From assembly GCF_009696375.1 (NCBI RefSeq), contig NZ_VUMD01000003.1, forward strand, positions 186,001 to 250,000: 64,000 bases of DNA. Direction: 5' to 3'. This DNA is from Clostridium porci. GTDB taxonomy: Bacteria; Bacillota; Clostridia; Lachnospirales; Lachnospiraceae. The position numbers and the translations under genes were made by a program. Shown here piece after piece: positions 16,275 through 25,176 of this stretch (its first letter is position 1; the number at the start of each line of letters is the position of its first letter). The notes beneath the pieces were generated by a model. The model saw only the letters and a program-made list of their open reading frames with translations. It was not told the origin of the DNA and made no database searches.

Positions 16275-17510
16275 ATGGATAAAAAAGAACGTATAGCTAT
16301 ATTGCAGCATATTGTTAAAATCAATACTGAAAATGGTAATGAAGAATCTGTTGCGAAATATTTCCAGGGGTTATTAAACAACCATGGGATAGAATCAAAA
16401 CTTATCGAATTTTCGCCAGGAAGATCGAATTTAGTGGCTGAAATTTCCAATGGAACGGGAAAAACACTAGCTCTATCCGGGCATATGGATGTGGTTAACG
16501 CTGGTGACACAAGCAAATGGACGCATCCACCCTTTTCTGCTCATATTGAAGAGGATGTGATCTGGGGAAGAGGGACTTCCGATATGAAGTCCGGACTTGC
16601 GGCTTTAGTGATTGCTTTCATAGAATTAAATGAAAGCAGGCGCTTTAAAGGCAGGATTAAATTACTGGCTACAGTAGGTGAGGAAATTGGAGAGCTAGGT
16701 GCCAAACAGCTTACAGATTTAGGCTACGCAGACGGTATAGACGCCATGTTAATCGGAGAGCCCTGCAACGTAGGGATTGTATACGCCCATAAAGGCTCCT
16801 TAAACTACAAGGTTATTTCTAAAGGTGTAGCGGCCCATTCATCTACGCCGGAATTTGGTTCGAATGCAATCGAACATTTGACGGCAGCTATGACAATGAT
16901 TTCTGAACGAATTGCCGCTAAGGCTGAAACATATGAAAATCCCGTATTAGGAAAAACTTATAATAACATAACTTTAATAACAGGGGGAATACAGGTCAAT
17001 TCCATTCCTGATTATGCAGAATTTGAAGCAAACGCAAGAACCATACCTGAATTTGATAACTCAGCAGTTATAAAGGAAGTCAAAGCCGTGGTAAATGAAC
17101 TGAATCAGAAGGAGCATTTTGATTTGGATGTTGTGGTAACAGCAGATCAATATCCTGTAGAAACGGCCCCAAACTCCACCCTAGTGCAAACCATTATCGA
17201 AGTAACAAATAGTATGGAATCTCTCAGTGTAAAGCATCTGTTAAAATCTATGGGAGATGTAATAGGAGAAGATCTGAATTATATTGGGTTGCCTACAGGA
17301 GAAAAGCAGCCGCTTGCTCCCATATCCACATCAGGAACAACCGATGCGGCACAGTTTATACGGGCAAATAAAGATTTGGAATTAGCAGTATATGGACCTG
17401 GTATGCCAATGCTAAATCATAAAATCAACGAACGTCTTCCGCTTGAACAGTATCTGGACTTTATAGAGGCTTACAAGCTTATTATTGAAAAATATTTGTC
17501 AGTCAAATAA
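16275..17510 (+). CDS. M20-family metallopeptidase (ArgE/DapE-like deacylase)
   Basis: The 411-residue protein has the M20 di-zinc landmarks: SGHMDVV (His-x-Asp), GRGTSDMKSG (bridging Asp), VGEEIGE (catalytic and metal Glu) and a C-terminal metal His in MLNHKINE. A dimerisation lid domain occupies about 175-290. It likely hydrolyses an N-acyl amino acid or small peptide; DapE, ArgE and peptidase roles cannot be separated. AGGAGG is eight bases before the ATG. It stands alone on the plus strand and is more AT-rich than its neighbours, which suggests recent acquisition. Confidence 0.88.
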   Translation: MDKKERIAILQHIVKINTENGNEESVAKYFQGLLNNHGIESKLIEFSPGRSNLVAEISNGTGKTLALSGHMDVVNAGDTSKWTHPPFSAHIEEDVIWGRGTSDMKSGLAALVIAFIELNESRRFKGRIKLLATVGEEIGELGAKQLTDLGYADGIDAMLIGEPCNVGIVYAHKGSLNYKVISKGVAAHSSTPEFGSNAIEHLTAAMTMISERIAAKAETYENPVLGKTYNNITLITGGIQVNSIPDYAEFEANARTIPEFDNSAVIKEVKAVVNELNQKEHFDLDVVVTADQYPVETAPNSTLVQTIIEVTNSMESLSVKHLLKSMGDVIGEDLNYIGLPTGEKQPLAPISTSGTTDAAQFIRANKDLELAVYGPGMPMLNHKINERLPLEQYLDFIEAYKLIIEKYLSVK

Positions 17511-17556
17511 CCTAATTGAAGGGCTAATAAATGGTTCCACATAAAAATTAGGATTG

Positions 17557-17599
17557 AAACACGGCTCCACTCGCTTTAAAAGCACTTGAAGCCGTGTTT
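17557..17599. terminator. bidirectional terminator between M20 gene and rbsK
   Basis: aaacacggct and agccgtgttt form a perfect ten-base inverted repeat around a 23-base loop, flanked by T-rich sequence on the plus strand and A-rich/T-rich sequence on the other. It lies between convergent genes. Confidence 0.65.
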
Positions 17600-17691
17600 C
17601 TCTGTTTCAGAGAGTCCGCTCTTGTTCCGTCTGCTATCGCATTTCTATTTTTCAGCAGTCCCAGCCCCATCATTTGCCGTTACATTCCTTT

Positions 17692-18603
17692 TTAGCTTCC
17701 TGCCACCTGCTTCCAGGTAGGCATGGCCTGCTGCGCACCTATCCGAGTAACCGTATATCCTGCCACCTTACTTGCAAACCGGCATGCCTCCTCGTCGGAG
17801 CCGCCCATAAACTTCTTGAAAGCAAATCCACCTACATAACTGTCGCCTGCACCTGTCGTTTCTGACACCCGGCCCTGAACCTCTGCCGGAATCCATATAC
17901 TGTTATTTCCAGAAATCAGAATACTGCCTTGTTCACCAAGCGTAATCACCATACTGCCTCGAATTTTCTTAATAAACCGTTTACCCTCTTTCTCTGCGCT
18001 TTGCAGATCCTGAATCTTCTGTCCACAATAAAATCCAGCCTCGGATTCGTTTACCACCAAACAGTCAACCATTTTCAGCATGCTGTCAGAAACCGGTTTG
18101 GCCGGAGCTGCATTTAAAATTGTATAAACCCCATAACGCTTCGCTATCTCCAATGCACACTCCACTGCTTCCACCGGGATTTCCAGCTGCAAAATCAGGA
18201 TAGAGCTGCTTTTTATGAGCGCTTCCATCTGCTTAATATCTTCTTTTGTAACATCATAATTCGCGCCTTTTGATATGGTAGAATATACGCTGCCTTCCTT
18301 CAGCGCATGGACGCTGGCAATGCCCGTACTGCTGCAGCTCTCTTTAATATATTCTGTATTCACTCCGTAGGACTCCAGCTCCTGCTTTAAATATATTCCG
18401 AGACTATCTCTGCCTACCTTTCCAGCCATATACGTGCTTACGCCAAGTTTGGCGCACTGTACTGCCTGATTGGCCCCTTTTCCCCCGCTGCAGACTTCTG
18501 CCTGTTCTGCGGTGAATGTCTCTCCTTTATCAGGAAGGCGCTCCTGCATAAACACGATATCATAATTCAGACTGCCTATTACTGTAATATGATTTCTGTC
18601 CAT
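17692..18603 (-). CDS. ribokinase-like PfkB sugar kinase
   Basis: The 303-residue protein matches ribokinase: GSLNYDIV, the sugar-binding SGGKGANQA loop, a QLEIP core segment, NESEAG, and the ATP/anion-hole motif TTGAGDSYVGGF with the catalytic Asp. It would phosphorylate ribose or a related sugar imported by the same operon. AGGAG lies eight bases upstream of the ATG. It is the last gene of the sugar operon, just before a strong terminator. The rbsK label would be natural, but a second PfkB kinase and an aldolase here make the true substrate uncertain. Confidence 0.88.
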   Translation of the reverse strand: MDRNHITVIGSLNYDIVFMQERLPDKGETFTAEQAEVCSGGKGANQAVQCAKLGVSTYMAGKVGRDSLGIYLKQELESYGVNTEYIKESCSSTGIASVHALKEGSVYSTISKGANYDVTKEDIKQMEALIKSSSILILQLEIPVEAVECALEIAKRYGVYTILNAAPAKPVSDSMLKMVDCLVVNESEAGFYCGQKIQDLQSAEKEGKRFIKKIRGSMVITLGEQGSILISGNNSIWIPAEVQGRVSETTGAGDSYVGGFAFKKFMGGSDEEACRFASKVAGYTVTRIGAQQAMPTWKQVAGS

Positions 18604-18642
18604 ATTCCGCTCTCCTATTCCGAAATCTGCTGCCTGATGCTG

Positions 18643-19563
18643 TCACGCCAGGCCATACAGCATCTCCATAACCGCTATCCCATCGTTCTGCTCAATGGTA
18701 TTCTGTATGTTGGAAAGCCCGATTGTCCCGATCAGAGCTTCTATCTTTGCACAGATCTGGATATTCATTCTGCACTCCCTGACTGCGTTCTCTCTTTTGG
18801 GAAATGTATCAAAGTATATTACTCCCTCATAGCGGTATTTCATCAAATAATAATACAACTCCAGAAGCTTCCAGAAATTCACCGAGCCAACCATGAGTCC
18901 ATCATCACAAGATCCTTCCCCATCGTTTAGGTGAATCCCATACAGCTTTCCCTTTTCCAGCAAAAGCGCCGCCGCAAAGGCAGGATTTTCCTTTTTCATC
19001 AGCATATGGCAAAAATCCAGCGTAATTCCCAGATTGGAACAGCCCACCGCTTGAACCATCTGCCAGGCAGAACCCCAACTCTCCAAAAGAGCAAATGCCC
19101 GTTCTTCATAGGGCTTATATTCGATGCTGACCCGGCAGTCCGCCCTATGGCAGACCCTTGCAAAGCAATCAGCCAGCCGCTCCCATGCAGCCTCATAATT
19201 ACATTGAAAGGAATAGTCATATCCATCAAATCCCAGCCACACGATAATCTGGGTTCCACCCAAAAGGGTGCACCATTCTGCCGCTTCCTGACATAGGTTA
19301 ACCGCCTTCTCCCGGACATCCGCTCTGCTACTGGAAAAAATCCCATGCAGATATTCATCTCGAAAGCGCAGATTTACTGCGTTCAGCTTCAGCCCACTAA
19401 CATCCAGCATTTCCTTCATCTCGCTTGCTGTTATTCCTCGCATGTGCTCTGGATAATTTAAATCAACAAAATCTAATCCTGTCACAGAGCCAATTTCGTT
19501 TAATGCAGCTTTCAAGCTCTGTCCATCTCGCAAGAAGGAATTGATACGTGTTGCAAACCGCAT
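18643..19563 (-). CDS. TIM-barrel sugar phosphate isomerase/epimerase
   Basis: The 306-residue protein has the AP-endonuclease-2-like TIM barrel used by ketose 3-epimerases and related isomerases: IEYKPYE (metal Glu), LGITLDFCHM (metal Asp and His), IHLNDGEG (His/Asp) and a late Glu in YEGVIYFDTF. It probably epimerises or isomerises the sugar taken up by this operon. Its ATG shares a base with the stop of the kinase upstream (TAATG-type overlap), showing tight coupling. The exact substrate cannot be told. Confidence 0.8.
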   Translation of the reverse strand: MRFATRINSFLRDGQSLKAALNEIGSVTGLDFVDLNYPEHMRGITASEMKEMLDVSGLKLNAVNLRFRDEYLHGIFSSSRADVREKAVNLCQEAAEWCTLLGGTQIIVWLGFDGYDYSFQCNYEAAWERLADCFARVCHRADCRVSIEYKPYEERAFALLESWGSAWQMVQAVGCSNLGITLDFCHMLMKKENPAFAAALLLEKGKLYGIHLNDGEGSCDDGLMVGSVNFWKLLELYYYLMKYRYEGVIYFDTFPKRENAVRECRMNIQICAKIEALIGTIGLSNIQNTIEQNDGIAVMEMLYGLA

Positions 19564-20531
19564 TACCTGCCACCTCCCTGCAAGCTCTGCTGCTGGTTTA
19601 GAATTTCTTCAATGTTTTCTCTGCCAGAAATCCCGGTGGTTGCCCCTATGCTTCCCACTGCCAGCAGCGCTGCTGCGCTGGCAAACCGGACGCACTCTTC
19701 CAAACTTTGATTTTCCAGCAACGCCGCCGTAAAACCTGCCAAAAAGCAGTCTCCCGCTCCGGTAGCATCAACCAATCTGCCGCGATACGCAGGCATGTGC
19801 CATTCTCCCTGACTATTTCTTACATAACATCCCTTGTCACCCCGTTTGATAATCACATTTTTTATTCCATAATTACAAAAAACCTCTCCCATCTCTTCTA
19901 CCGTCTGTTTCCCTGTCAGAATCCTGGCTTCCTCTTCATTGGGGAAAAAGTAATCAATCAACGCCAGAGAGTCCTGAAGTTCTTCCAGACCAATATGGGT
20001 AAAGGGCGTCAGAATCACGTCTGCGCATAGAATGGCTTCATTTTTTTTCGCGTTTAAAATGGTCTGGTAAATCACATCCTTCCGGTCAAAGGGCGGCGAA
20101 AAGAGACTGGCCAGAGTCACGATCCTCGCCCCCTTAAGCGCCTCCTCCGAGGGAATAAAATACATCACCTTCGGCGCCGGCTCTTCTATAAAATACTTTT
20201 CCTTATCCTCCTGAATCAGTAGAATGTTAATCTGACTATCCGAATCTGAATCCCAGACAACATTCGAAATATCCACTCCAGCTTTTTGGGCCTGATCCGC
20301 AATCATCCATCCGATGAGATCCTCCCCCAGGCCACAGATCAAAGCAACCTTTTTCTTTAATTTTCCCAATACAAGCGCTTCATTTAAGGCATCTCCCCCC
20401 AGTGTCATCCTAATTCTGTCCGTAAAATGAAACCGGTTCTGAAATTCGGTACGGATCTTCTCCTTCTCAACCTTCAGTCCTTCTACCATAATATCTGCCA
20501 GCGCGCATCCGATACAAACAATATCTGCCAC
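19563..20531 (-). CDS. PfkB-family carbohydrate kinase
   Basis: The 322-residue kinase begins with IVCIGCALADIM and has the sugar-binding GGDALNEA loop, the NEEEARILTG segment and the catalytic DATGAGDCFLAGF motif. It is distinct from the ribokinase-like gene two positions downstream, so the operon carries two different PfkB kinases; one could act on the free sugar and the other on a phosphorylated product before aldolase cleavage. That division is inference. Confidence 0.85.
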   Translation of the reverse strand: MADIVCIGCALADIMVEGLKVEKEKIRTEFQNRFHFTDRIRMTLGGDALNEALVLGKLKKKVALICGLGEDLIGWMIADQAQKAGVDISNVVWDSDSDSQINILLIQEDKEKYFIEEPAPKVMYFIPSEEALKGARIVTLASLFSPPFDRKDVIYQTILNAKKNEAILCADVILTPFTHIGLEELQDSLALIDYFFPNEEEARILTGKQTVEEMGEVFCNYGIKNVIIKRGDKGCYVRNSQGEWHMPAYRGRLVDATGAGDCFLAGFTAALLENQSLEECVRFASAAALLAVGSIGATTGISGRENIEEILNQQQSLQGGGR

Positions 20532-20573
20532 AGGCCCTTCCTCCTTTTGGCATCCGCGTCTGCAACGTCACTC

Positions 20574-21593
20574 CTATCTCATCCTTTTCACACTCTCCCG
20601 TTCCACCAAATCCACCTCTACCATGCTATGTACCGTGTATTTTCTGGTATACGGCTTCTCAATCATCTCCACAAGCCGGTTCACAGCCAGCGTTCCTATC
20701 ATCTCATTATTCAGCTTAACCGTCGTCAGGGCCGGATCTAAATACTGGGATGTAGGCATATCGTCAAAGCCGATAAGCGATACATCCTCCGGCACCCTTA
20801 CCTGACTCTGTTTTAGCGCATTCAACACGCCAAATACCAATATATCGTTGGCTGCAACTAACAGCGTTGGCAATTTTTTCCCCATTCTAAGCTGCTCTGC
20901 CATCGCTTTGCAGGCTCCGTCAATAGTAGGGGGAACCCAGAAAACAAATTCCTCATGGTAGGACAGATGGTATTTTTCCAGCCCAATCCGAAAGTAATCA
21001 AACCGCTCCGTAAAATTATTCGTTGGAATCGTACTTCCCACAAAGCCAATCCTTTCATGGCCTTTTTCTGCGGCATACTTCAAAATCTGCATCATTCCGC
21101 TGTAATTATCCATCAGAATGGAATCCGTCTTCTCTCCCGGGAAATAAGCGTCAATCAGAACAAAGGGCATATCCAGCTCACGCTTTAGCAGTGTTACATC
21201 TTCCTGGTTCATCTCGGTCGCCAGGACCATCACCCCTAAAATATTGGAATTTTCCAGACTTCTCAGATAACTATGAATGTCTTTCGATGAATTATAATAG
21301 GAAATGTAGACCCCGTACAGGTGTTTTCCTGCCTGCTGGTCCAGCCTCTCTGTTAACGTTACAAAAAACGGAGTTTCTGAAATAATGTTTCCATGTTTCT
21401 TATAAATCAGCAGGCCAATGTCGCCTTTGGCGCTGCGCCCTGCTCCCGCTGCCAGCTCCTTCCTTACCGAGCTGTTTTTCAACTCCAAAACCTTTCTGCG
21501 GGTCTCTTCGCTAACTCCTTCCCGATTGTTCAATGCCAGTGATACGGTCGCTGGAGAAATCTGCAGCATTTCTGCAATATCTTTGTTTTTCAT
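20574..21593 (-). CDS. LacI-family transcriptional regulator
   Basis: The protein of about 339 residues has a LacI helix-turn-helix at its start (MKNKDIAEMLQISPATVSLALNNR) and a periplasmic-binding-like sensor domain ending FDDMPTSQYLDPALTTV. It probably represses this operon until the sugar or a phosphorylated intermediate binds. The ATG at 21593 is preferred because the HTH starts there; the frame is open 18 codons further up. Lying inside the operon, it would be autoregulated. Confidence 0.9.
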   Translation of the reverse strand: MKNKDIAEMLQISPATVSLALNNREGVSEETRRKVLELKNSSVRKELAAGAGRSAKGDIGLLIYKKHGNIISETPFFVTLTERLDQQAGKHLYGVYISYYNSSKDIHSYLRSLENSNILGVMVLATEMNQEDVTLLKRELDMPFVLIDAYFPGEKTDSILMDNYSGMMQILKYAAEKGHERIGFVGSTIPTNNFTERFDYFRIGLEKYHLSYHEEFVFWVPPTIDGACKAMAEQLRMGKKLPTLLVAANDILVFGVLNALKQSQVRVPEDVSLIGFDDMPTSQYLDPALTTVKLNNEMIGTLAVNRLVEMIEKPYTRKYTVHSMVEVDLVERESVKRMR

Positions 21594-21674
21594 GCTCCAT
21601 TCCACCTTTCTTATGGTCAATATACCATACTCTTTTTCCACTGGCAAGGAAACAATCAGTAATTTTCTAATGTC

Positions 21675-22541
21675 TTAAAGCCTGACGCTCTCGAACATTT
21701 TAATTGCCTCAATACATTTTTCCCTTATAATCTGAGTAACCATAAAAGACAGATCTGCATAATGAACCGGCTTGCCCTCTGCCTTTTGGATCGTTTTTAA
21801 CAGCTCAGGGGCAGGCGCTACATCCATAGCCGAAAAATAATTAATCTTACGGATTCCATTGAGCACTGCTTCTTTTACCTGATCTGCCGGCGTCCCGGAG
21901 CCTCCGTGCATAACTAAAGCCGCACGGCCGTCTACCTTTTCCCTGATTTCCTTCAAACGTTCGATATCCAGAGTCGGAGGTGTATCATATACTCCGTGTA
22001 CCGTTCCAAAGGTAATTGCCAACGCATCTACTCCTGTGAGCTCGCAAAACGTTGCTGCCTGCTGTGGATCTGTATAAAAATCCGCCTTGGTATTTCCATC
22101 CTCGCTGCCTCCGTCTGCTGTATTCAGCAGCATCTGCCCCAGCTCAGCCTCAACTGTAATCCCCAAGGGATGTACCATATCCACAAATGCCTTTACTCTT
22201 CTAACATTTTCCTCAAAGGGAAGCCCAGAGCAATCGTACATAATGGAGGTAAAGCCCAGACGAACTGCCTTATTGACAAAAAGCTCTGTCTGACCATGAT
22301 CAATGTGGACACTCATAGGCACCTTAGACTCTCTGGCGTATTTCAGCATCAAAGGAGCTATCTCCTCTACGGGAATCACCGCCTCATGGGGCTGGGCATG
22401 ATTTAAGGTTACTGGGCGGCCAGTCTCCTCCGCAGCCGCCACTACAGCCCGCAGCGTCTCCAGATTCGGGGTGTTAAACGACCCCACCGCATATCTGTGC
22501 TTATCTGCATCCTCCAATAATTCTTTTAATGGCACTAACAT
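21675..22541 (-). CDS. class II ketose-bisphosphate aldolase family protein
   Basis: The 288-residue TIM-barrel protein has the class II aldolase zinc and phosphate sites: VHIDHGQ, TVEAELG, ITFGTVHGVY and VMHGGSG. It should split a ketose (bis)phosphate into dihydroxyacetone phosphate and an aldehyde. It differs from the housekeeping-type fba at 32145 (HLDHGSYE, GIGNIHGKY), so it is more likely the operon-specific enzyme. It lies between the permease and LacI genes. Confidence 0.87.
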   Translation of the reverse strand: MLVPLKELLEDADKHRYAVGSFNTPNLETLRAVVAAAEETGRPVTLNHAQPHEAVIPVEEIAPLMLKYARESKVPMSVHIDHGQTELFVNKAVRLGFTSIMYDCSGLPFEENVRRVKAFVDMVHPLGITVEAELGQMLLNTADGGSEDGNTKADFYTDPQQAATFCELTGVDALAITFGTVHGVYDTPPTLDIERLKEIREKVDGRAALVMHGGSGTPADQVKEAVLNGIRKINYFSAMDVAPAPELLKTIQKAEGKPVHYADLSFMVTQIIREKCIEAIKMFESVRL

Positions 22542-22583
22542 AATAAAACCTCCTTTTTCTTTTATAGCAAGGTTCCGAATACA

Positions 22584-23570
22584 TCAGAACCGCTGCTTGC
22601 GCTTTCGGAACATATCAATGTATACCGCTATCAGAATGACAACTCCCTTTGCAATGTACTGCCAAAACGAATTTACTCCCAGAAGATTCAGTCCGTTGCT
22701 TAGGATTCCGATTACCAGCGCGCCGATAACCAGTCCGCCTATGGTACCCACGCCGCCGGTCATACTGGCTCCACCCAAAACAGAAGCGGCAACCGCGTCC
22801 GTCTCATACCCGACTCCTACAGCCGGCTGTCCAGATGCCATACGGGAAGCCAGCACGATTCCTGCAAATGCCGCCAGGCATCCACTGTATGTATATACAA
22901 AAATCTGTACTCTCTTAATATTGATTCCTGAAAATCTGGCGGCTTCCCTGTTTCCTCCTACTGCATAAATGTGGCGCCCCAGTCTGGTTCTGTTCAGAAT
23001 AAACCATGTTAAAAGAAGCAGGCAGCCAGTATAAACTACCGGCAGAGGAATGAATCCAAGATAGCCGGAGCCGATTTGTTCAAATTCCTCTGTCGATAAC
23101 CGGATTGGCGATCCGTTTGCCACCAGATAAGCAGCTCCGCGCCCTACGTTCATCATTGCCAGCGTCACCACAAATGGCGGCATATCTGTATACGCGATAA
23201 TGCACCCTGTAATCAACCCGGACAGCGCTCCCACAAAACAGCCCAAAATTACCGCCCAAAAAACCGGGATTCCCAAAGCTACGATAGCCTTTACAGTTAC
23301 GCAGCCAGACAGCGCGATAATAGAGCCTACCGTCAGGTCGATACCAGATATAATAATCGCCATCATCAAACCAATGGAAATCGTTGTATTGGTTGTCACC
23401 TGCCGAAAAATGTTGATCCAGTTATCTGCTGTCAAAAACCTCTGTGTTGCTAAGCTCAAAAATAAGAACATGATGAAAAATGCAGATAGGATTCCCAAAT
23501 TTGTTTTTACATACTTCACTGCACCGTTTTTCTGATGCTTGTCTGTAAATTTTTTTACTGCATCAAACAT
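22584..23570 (-). CDS. RbsC-type sugar ABC transporter permease
   Basis: The 328-residue membrane protein belongs to the BPD_transp_2/RbsC family, with about eight to ten membrane helices and family segments such as ISGIDLTVGSIIALSG and TVGGLVIGALVIGIL-like repeats. It forms the channel for the sugar delivered by the binding protein. The ATG at 23570 has GAGGGA nine bases upstream and overlaps the ATPase gene stop by eight bases, so translation is coupled. Confidence 0.9.
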   Translation of the reverse strand: MFDAVKKFTDKHQKNGAVKYVKTNLGILSAFFIMFLFLSLATQRFLTADNWINIFRQVTTNTTISIGLMMAIIISGIDLTVGSIIALSGCVTVKAIVALGIPVFWAVILGCFVGALSGLITGCIIAYTDMPPFVVTLAMMNVGRGAAYLVANGSPIRLSTEEFEQIGSGYLGFIPLPVVYTGCLLLLTWFILNRTRLGRHIYAVGGNREAARFSGINIKRVQIFVYTYSGCLAAFAGIVLASRMASGQPAVGVGYETDAVAASVLGGASMTGGVGTIGGLVIGALVIGILSNGLNLLGVNSFWQYIAKGVVILIAVYIDMFRKRKQRF

Positions 23571-25074
23571 GGTCTGTCTTCCCTCCCTCATCTGTCGCAT
23601 ACTGCATGATCCTTTCCTGGCTCAGCTCCTCCCGGCTGACTTCACCGGTGATCCGCCCATTCTTCATTACAATTACCCGATCACACATATTCATAATTTC
23701 ATTTAAATCAGAGGATACCATGATGATGGTAATCCCTTTTGCGGCTAATCCATCTATGATCGCGTATATATCGGCCTTCGCCCCCACATCCACACCTCTG
23801 GTAGGCTCATCTACAATCAATATCTTCGGATTTGTCGCCAGCCATTTCCCAATCAGTATCTTCTGCTGATTTCCACCGGAAAGGTTTCCTGCGATCTGAT
23901 TATGCCCGGAAACCTTGATTCTTAGATTCTCAATGCTTCTCTCCGCAATCCCCTCTTCCTTCTTTTGGCTCACTGCCACTCCATGAATAAATTCCTTTAA
24001 CACAGTTATGGTCAGGTTAAAGGCCACTGAATTGATCAAAATCAGGCCCTGCTTTTTCCGATCCTCCGGCACAAAGGCCAGTCCCTGTTTTAATGTGTCC
24101 TGATATGAATGACCTTTCTGCTCCTTCCCACTGATAAGCACAGTCCCTTCCGTATAGGGCTCCAATCCCACGATTGCCTGCATCAGTTCTGACCTTCCTG
24201 CTCCGATGAGCCCGGAAAATCCTAATATTTCTCCTTCTCTGGCAAGAAAACTGATATTCTTCAGCTTATACCTGTCTCCAAGATTCCGAACCTCCAGAGT
24301 CACCTTGCCTGGTTTTCTATAATTTCTGGTATAATAATTTTCCAGCTTCCTGCCCACCATCAAAGCTACCAGTTCATCCGTATCGGTCTCTTTCGTAAGC
24401 TTTGTTTCTATATACATTCCGTCCCGCATCACCGTGATCCGGTCTGTAATTTCAAACAGCTCTGACATTCGATGAGAAATGTAGATAATACCTACGCCTT
24501 CCTTCTTCAGCCTGTTCACAATTTGAAACAATACCTGCACCTCTTTTTCTGTTAATGAAGAGGTAGGCTCATCCATTACCAAAATGTTTGCCTTTAGAGA
24601 AAGCGCCTTTGCAATTTCCACCATCTGCTGCTGCGCAACGCTAAGGCTTCCCACAATGGTACAGGCGGGCAGCTCCAGCCCTACCCGGCGAATCATTCTC
24701 TCTGCTTCTCGTTCCATAAAGGCTGTATCAACCGTCCCCCATCTTGTCTTTGGCTCTCTCCCCATAAACACATTTTCCGCAATGGTCATATGAGGAACCA
24801 GCACCAGCTCCTGGTGGATTACCGCCACTCCATGCTTCTGAGCGTCTGATACCTTCTCAATACTCACAGGCTTCCCTTTTATTTCAATTCTTCCGGAATC
24901 TGCCGGAAATACGCCGCCCAAAATATTCATCAACGTGGATTTGCCCGCCCCATTCTCACCCAAAAGCGCATGAACTTCTCCTGTCTTTAGCTGAAATGAC
25001 ACCTTTTTCAGCGCATGAACCCCTGGAAACCTCTTGTCAATCTCTGTCATCTTTAATAAATTCTCTGTCTCCAT
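23563..25074 (-). CDS. RbsA-type sugar ABC transporter ATP-binding protein
   Basis: The 503-residue protein has two fused nucleotide-binding domains. The first has Walker A GENGAGKST, signature SVAQQQMVEIAKAL and Walker B ILVMDEPTSSL. The second has the usual degenerate Walker A (GLIGAGRSE), signature LSGGNQQK and ILIVDEPTRGVD. It powers uptake through the RbsC-type permease. GGGGAG is nine bases before the ATG. The substrate class is monosaccharide by family (ribose, xylose, galactose or related). Confidence 0.93.
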   Translation of the reverse strand: METENLLKMTEIDKRFPGVHALKKVSFQLKTGEVHALLGENGAGKSTLMNILGGVFPADSGRIEIKGKPVSIEKVSDAQKHGVAVIHQELVLVPHMTIAENVFMGREPKTRWGTVDTAFMEREAERMIRRVGLELPACTIVGSLSVAQQQMVEIAKALSLKANILVMDEPTSSLTEKEVQVLFQIVNRLKKEGVGIIYISHRMSELFEITDRITVMRDGMYIETKLTKETDTDELVALMVGRKLENYYTRNYRKPGKVTLEVRNLGDRYKLKNISFLAREGEILGFSGLIGAGRSELMQAIVGLEPYTEGTVLISGKEQKGHSYQDTLKQGLAFVPEDRKKQGLILINSVAFNLTITVLKEFIHGVAVSQKKEEGIAERSIENLRIKVSGHNQIAGNLSGGNQQKILIGKWLATNPKILIVDEPTRGVDVGAKADIYAIIDGLAAKGITIIMVSSDLNEIMNMCDRVIVMKNGRITGEVSREELSQERIMQYATDEGGKTDHV

Positions 25075-25095
25075 AACCTGGTTCTCCCCGTTTTC

Positions 25096-25126
25096 CAGGA
25101 GGTCTGAAGCTTATCCAGACCTCCTG
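25096..25126. promoter_or_regulatory. intercistronic hairpin between binding protein and ATPase genes
   Basis: caggaggtctg and cagacctcctg form a perfect eleven-base inverted repeat around a nine-base loop. On the transcribed minus strand no T run follows, so it is more likely an mRNA 3'-end stabiliser or partial terminator that keeps the binding protein in excess over the transporter. Confidence 0.6.
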
Positions 25127-25176
25127 ATTTTACATTGCATCCGGTACAACACACCCAGAGCGTGTGTCAGCCTTAG

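Noticed and set aside
17557-17599. Ten-base inverted repeat considered as a regulator operator
   Set aside because: It lies between convergent gene ends with no promoter nearby, so a terminator explains it better.
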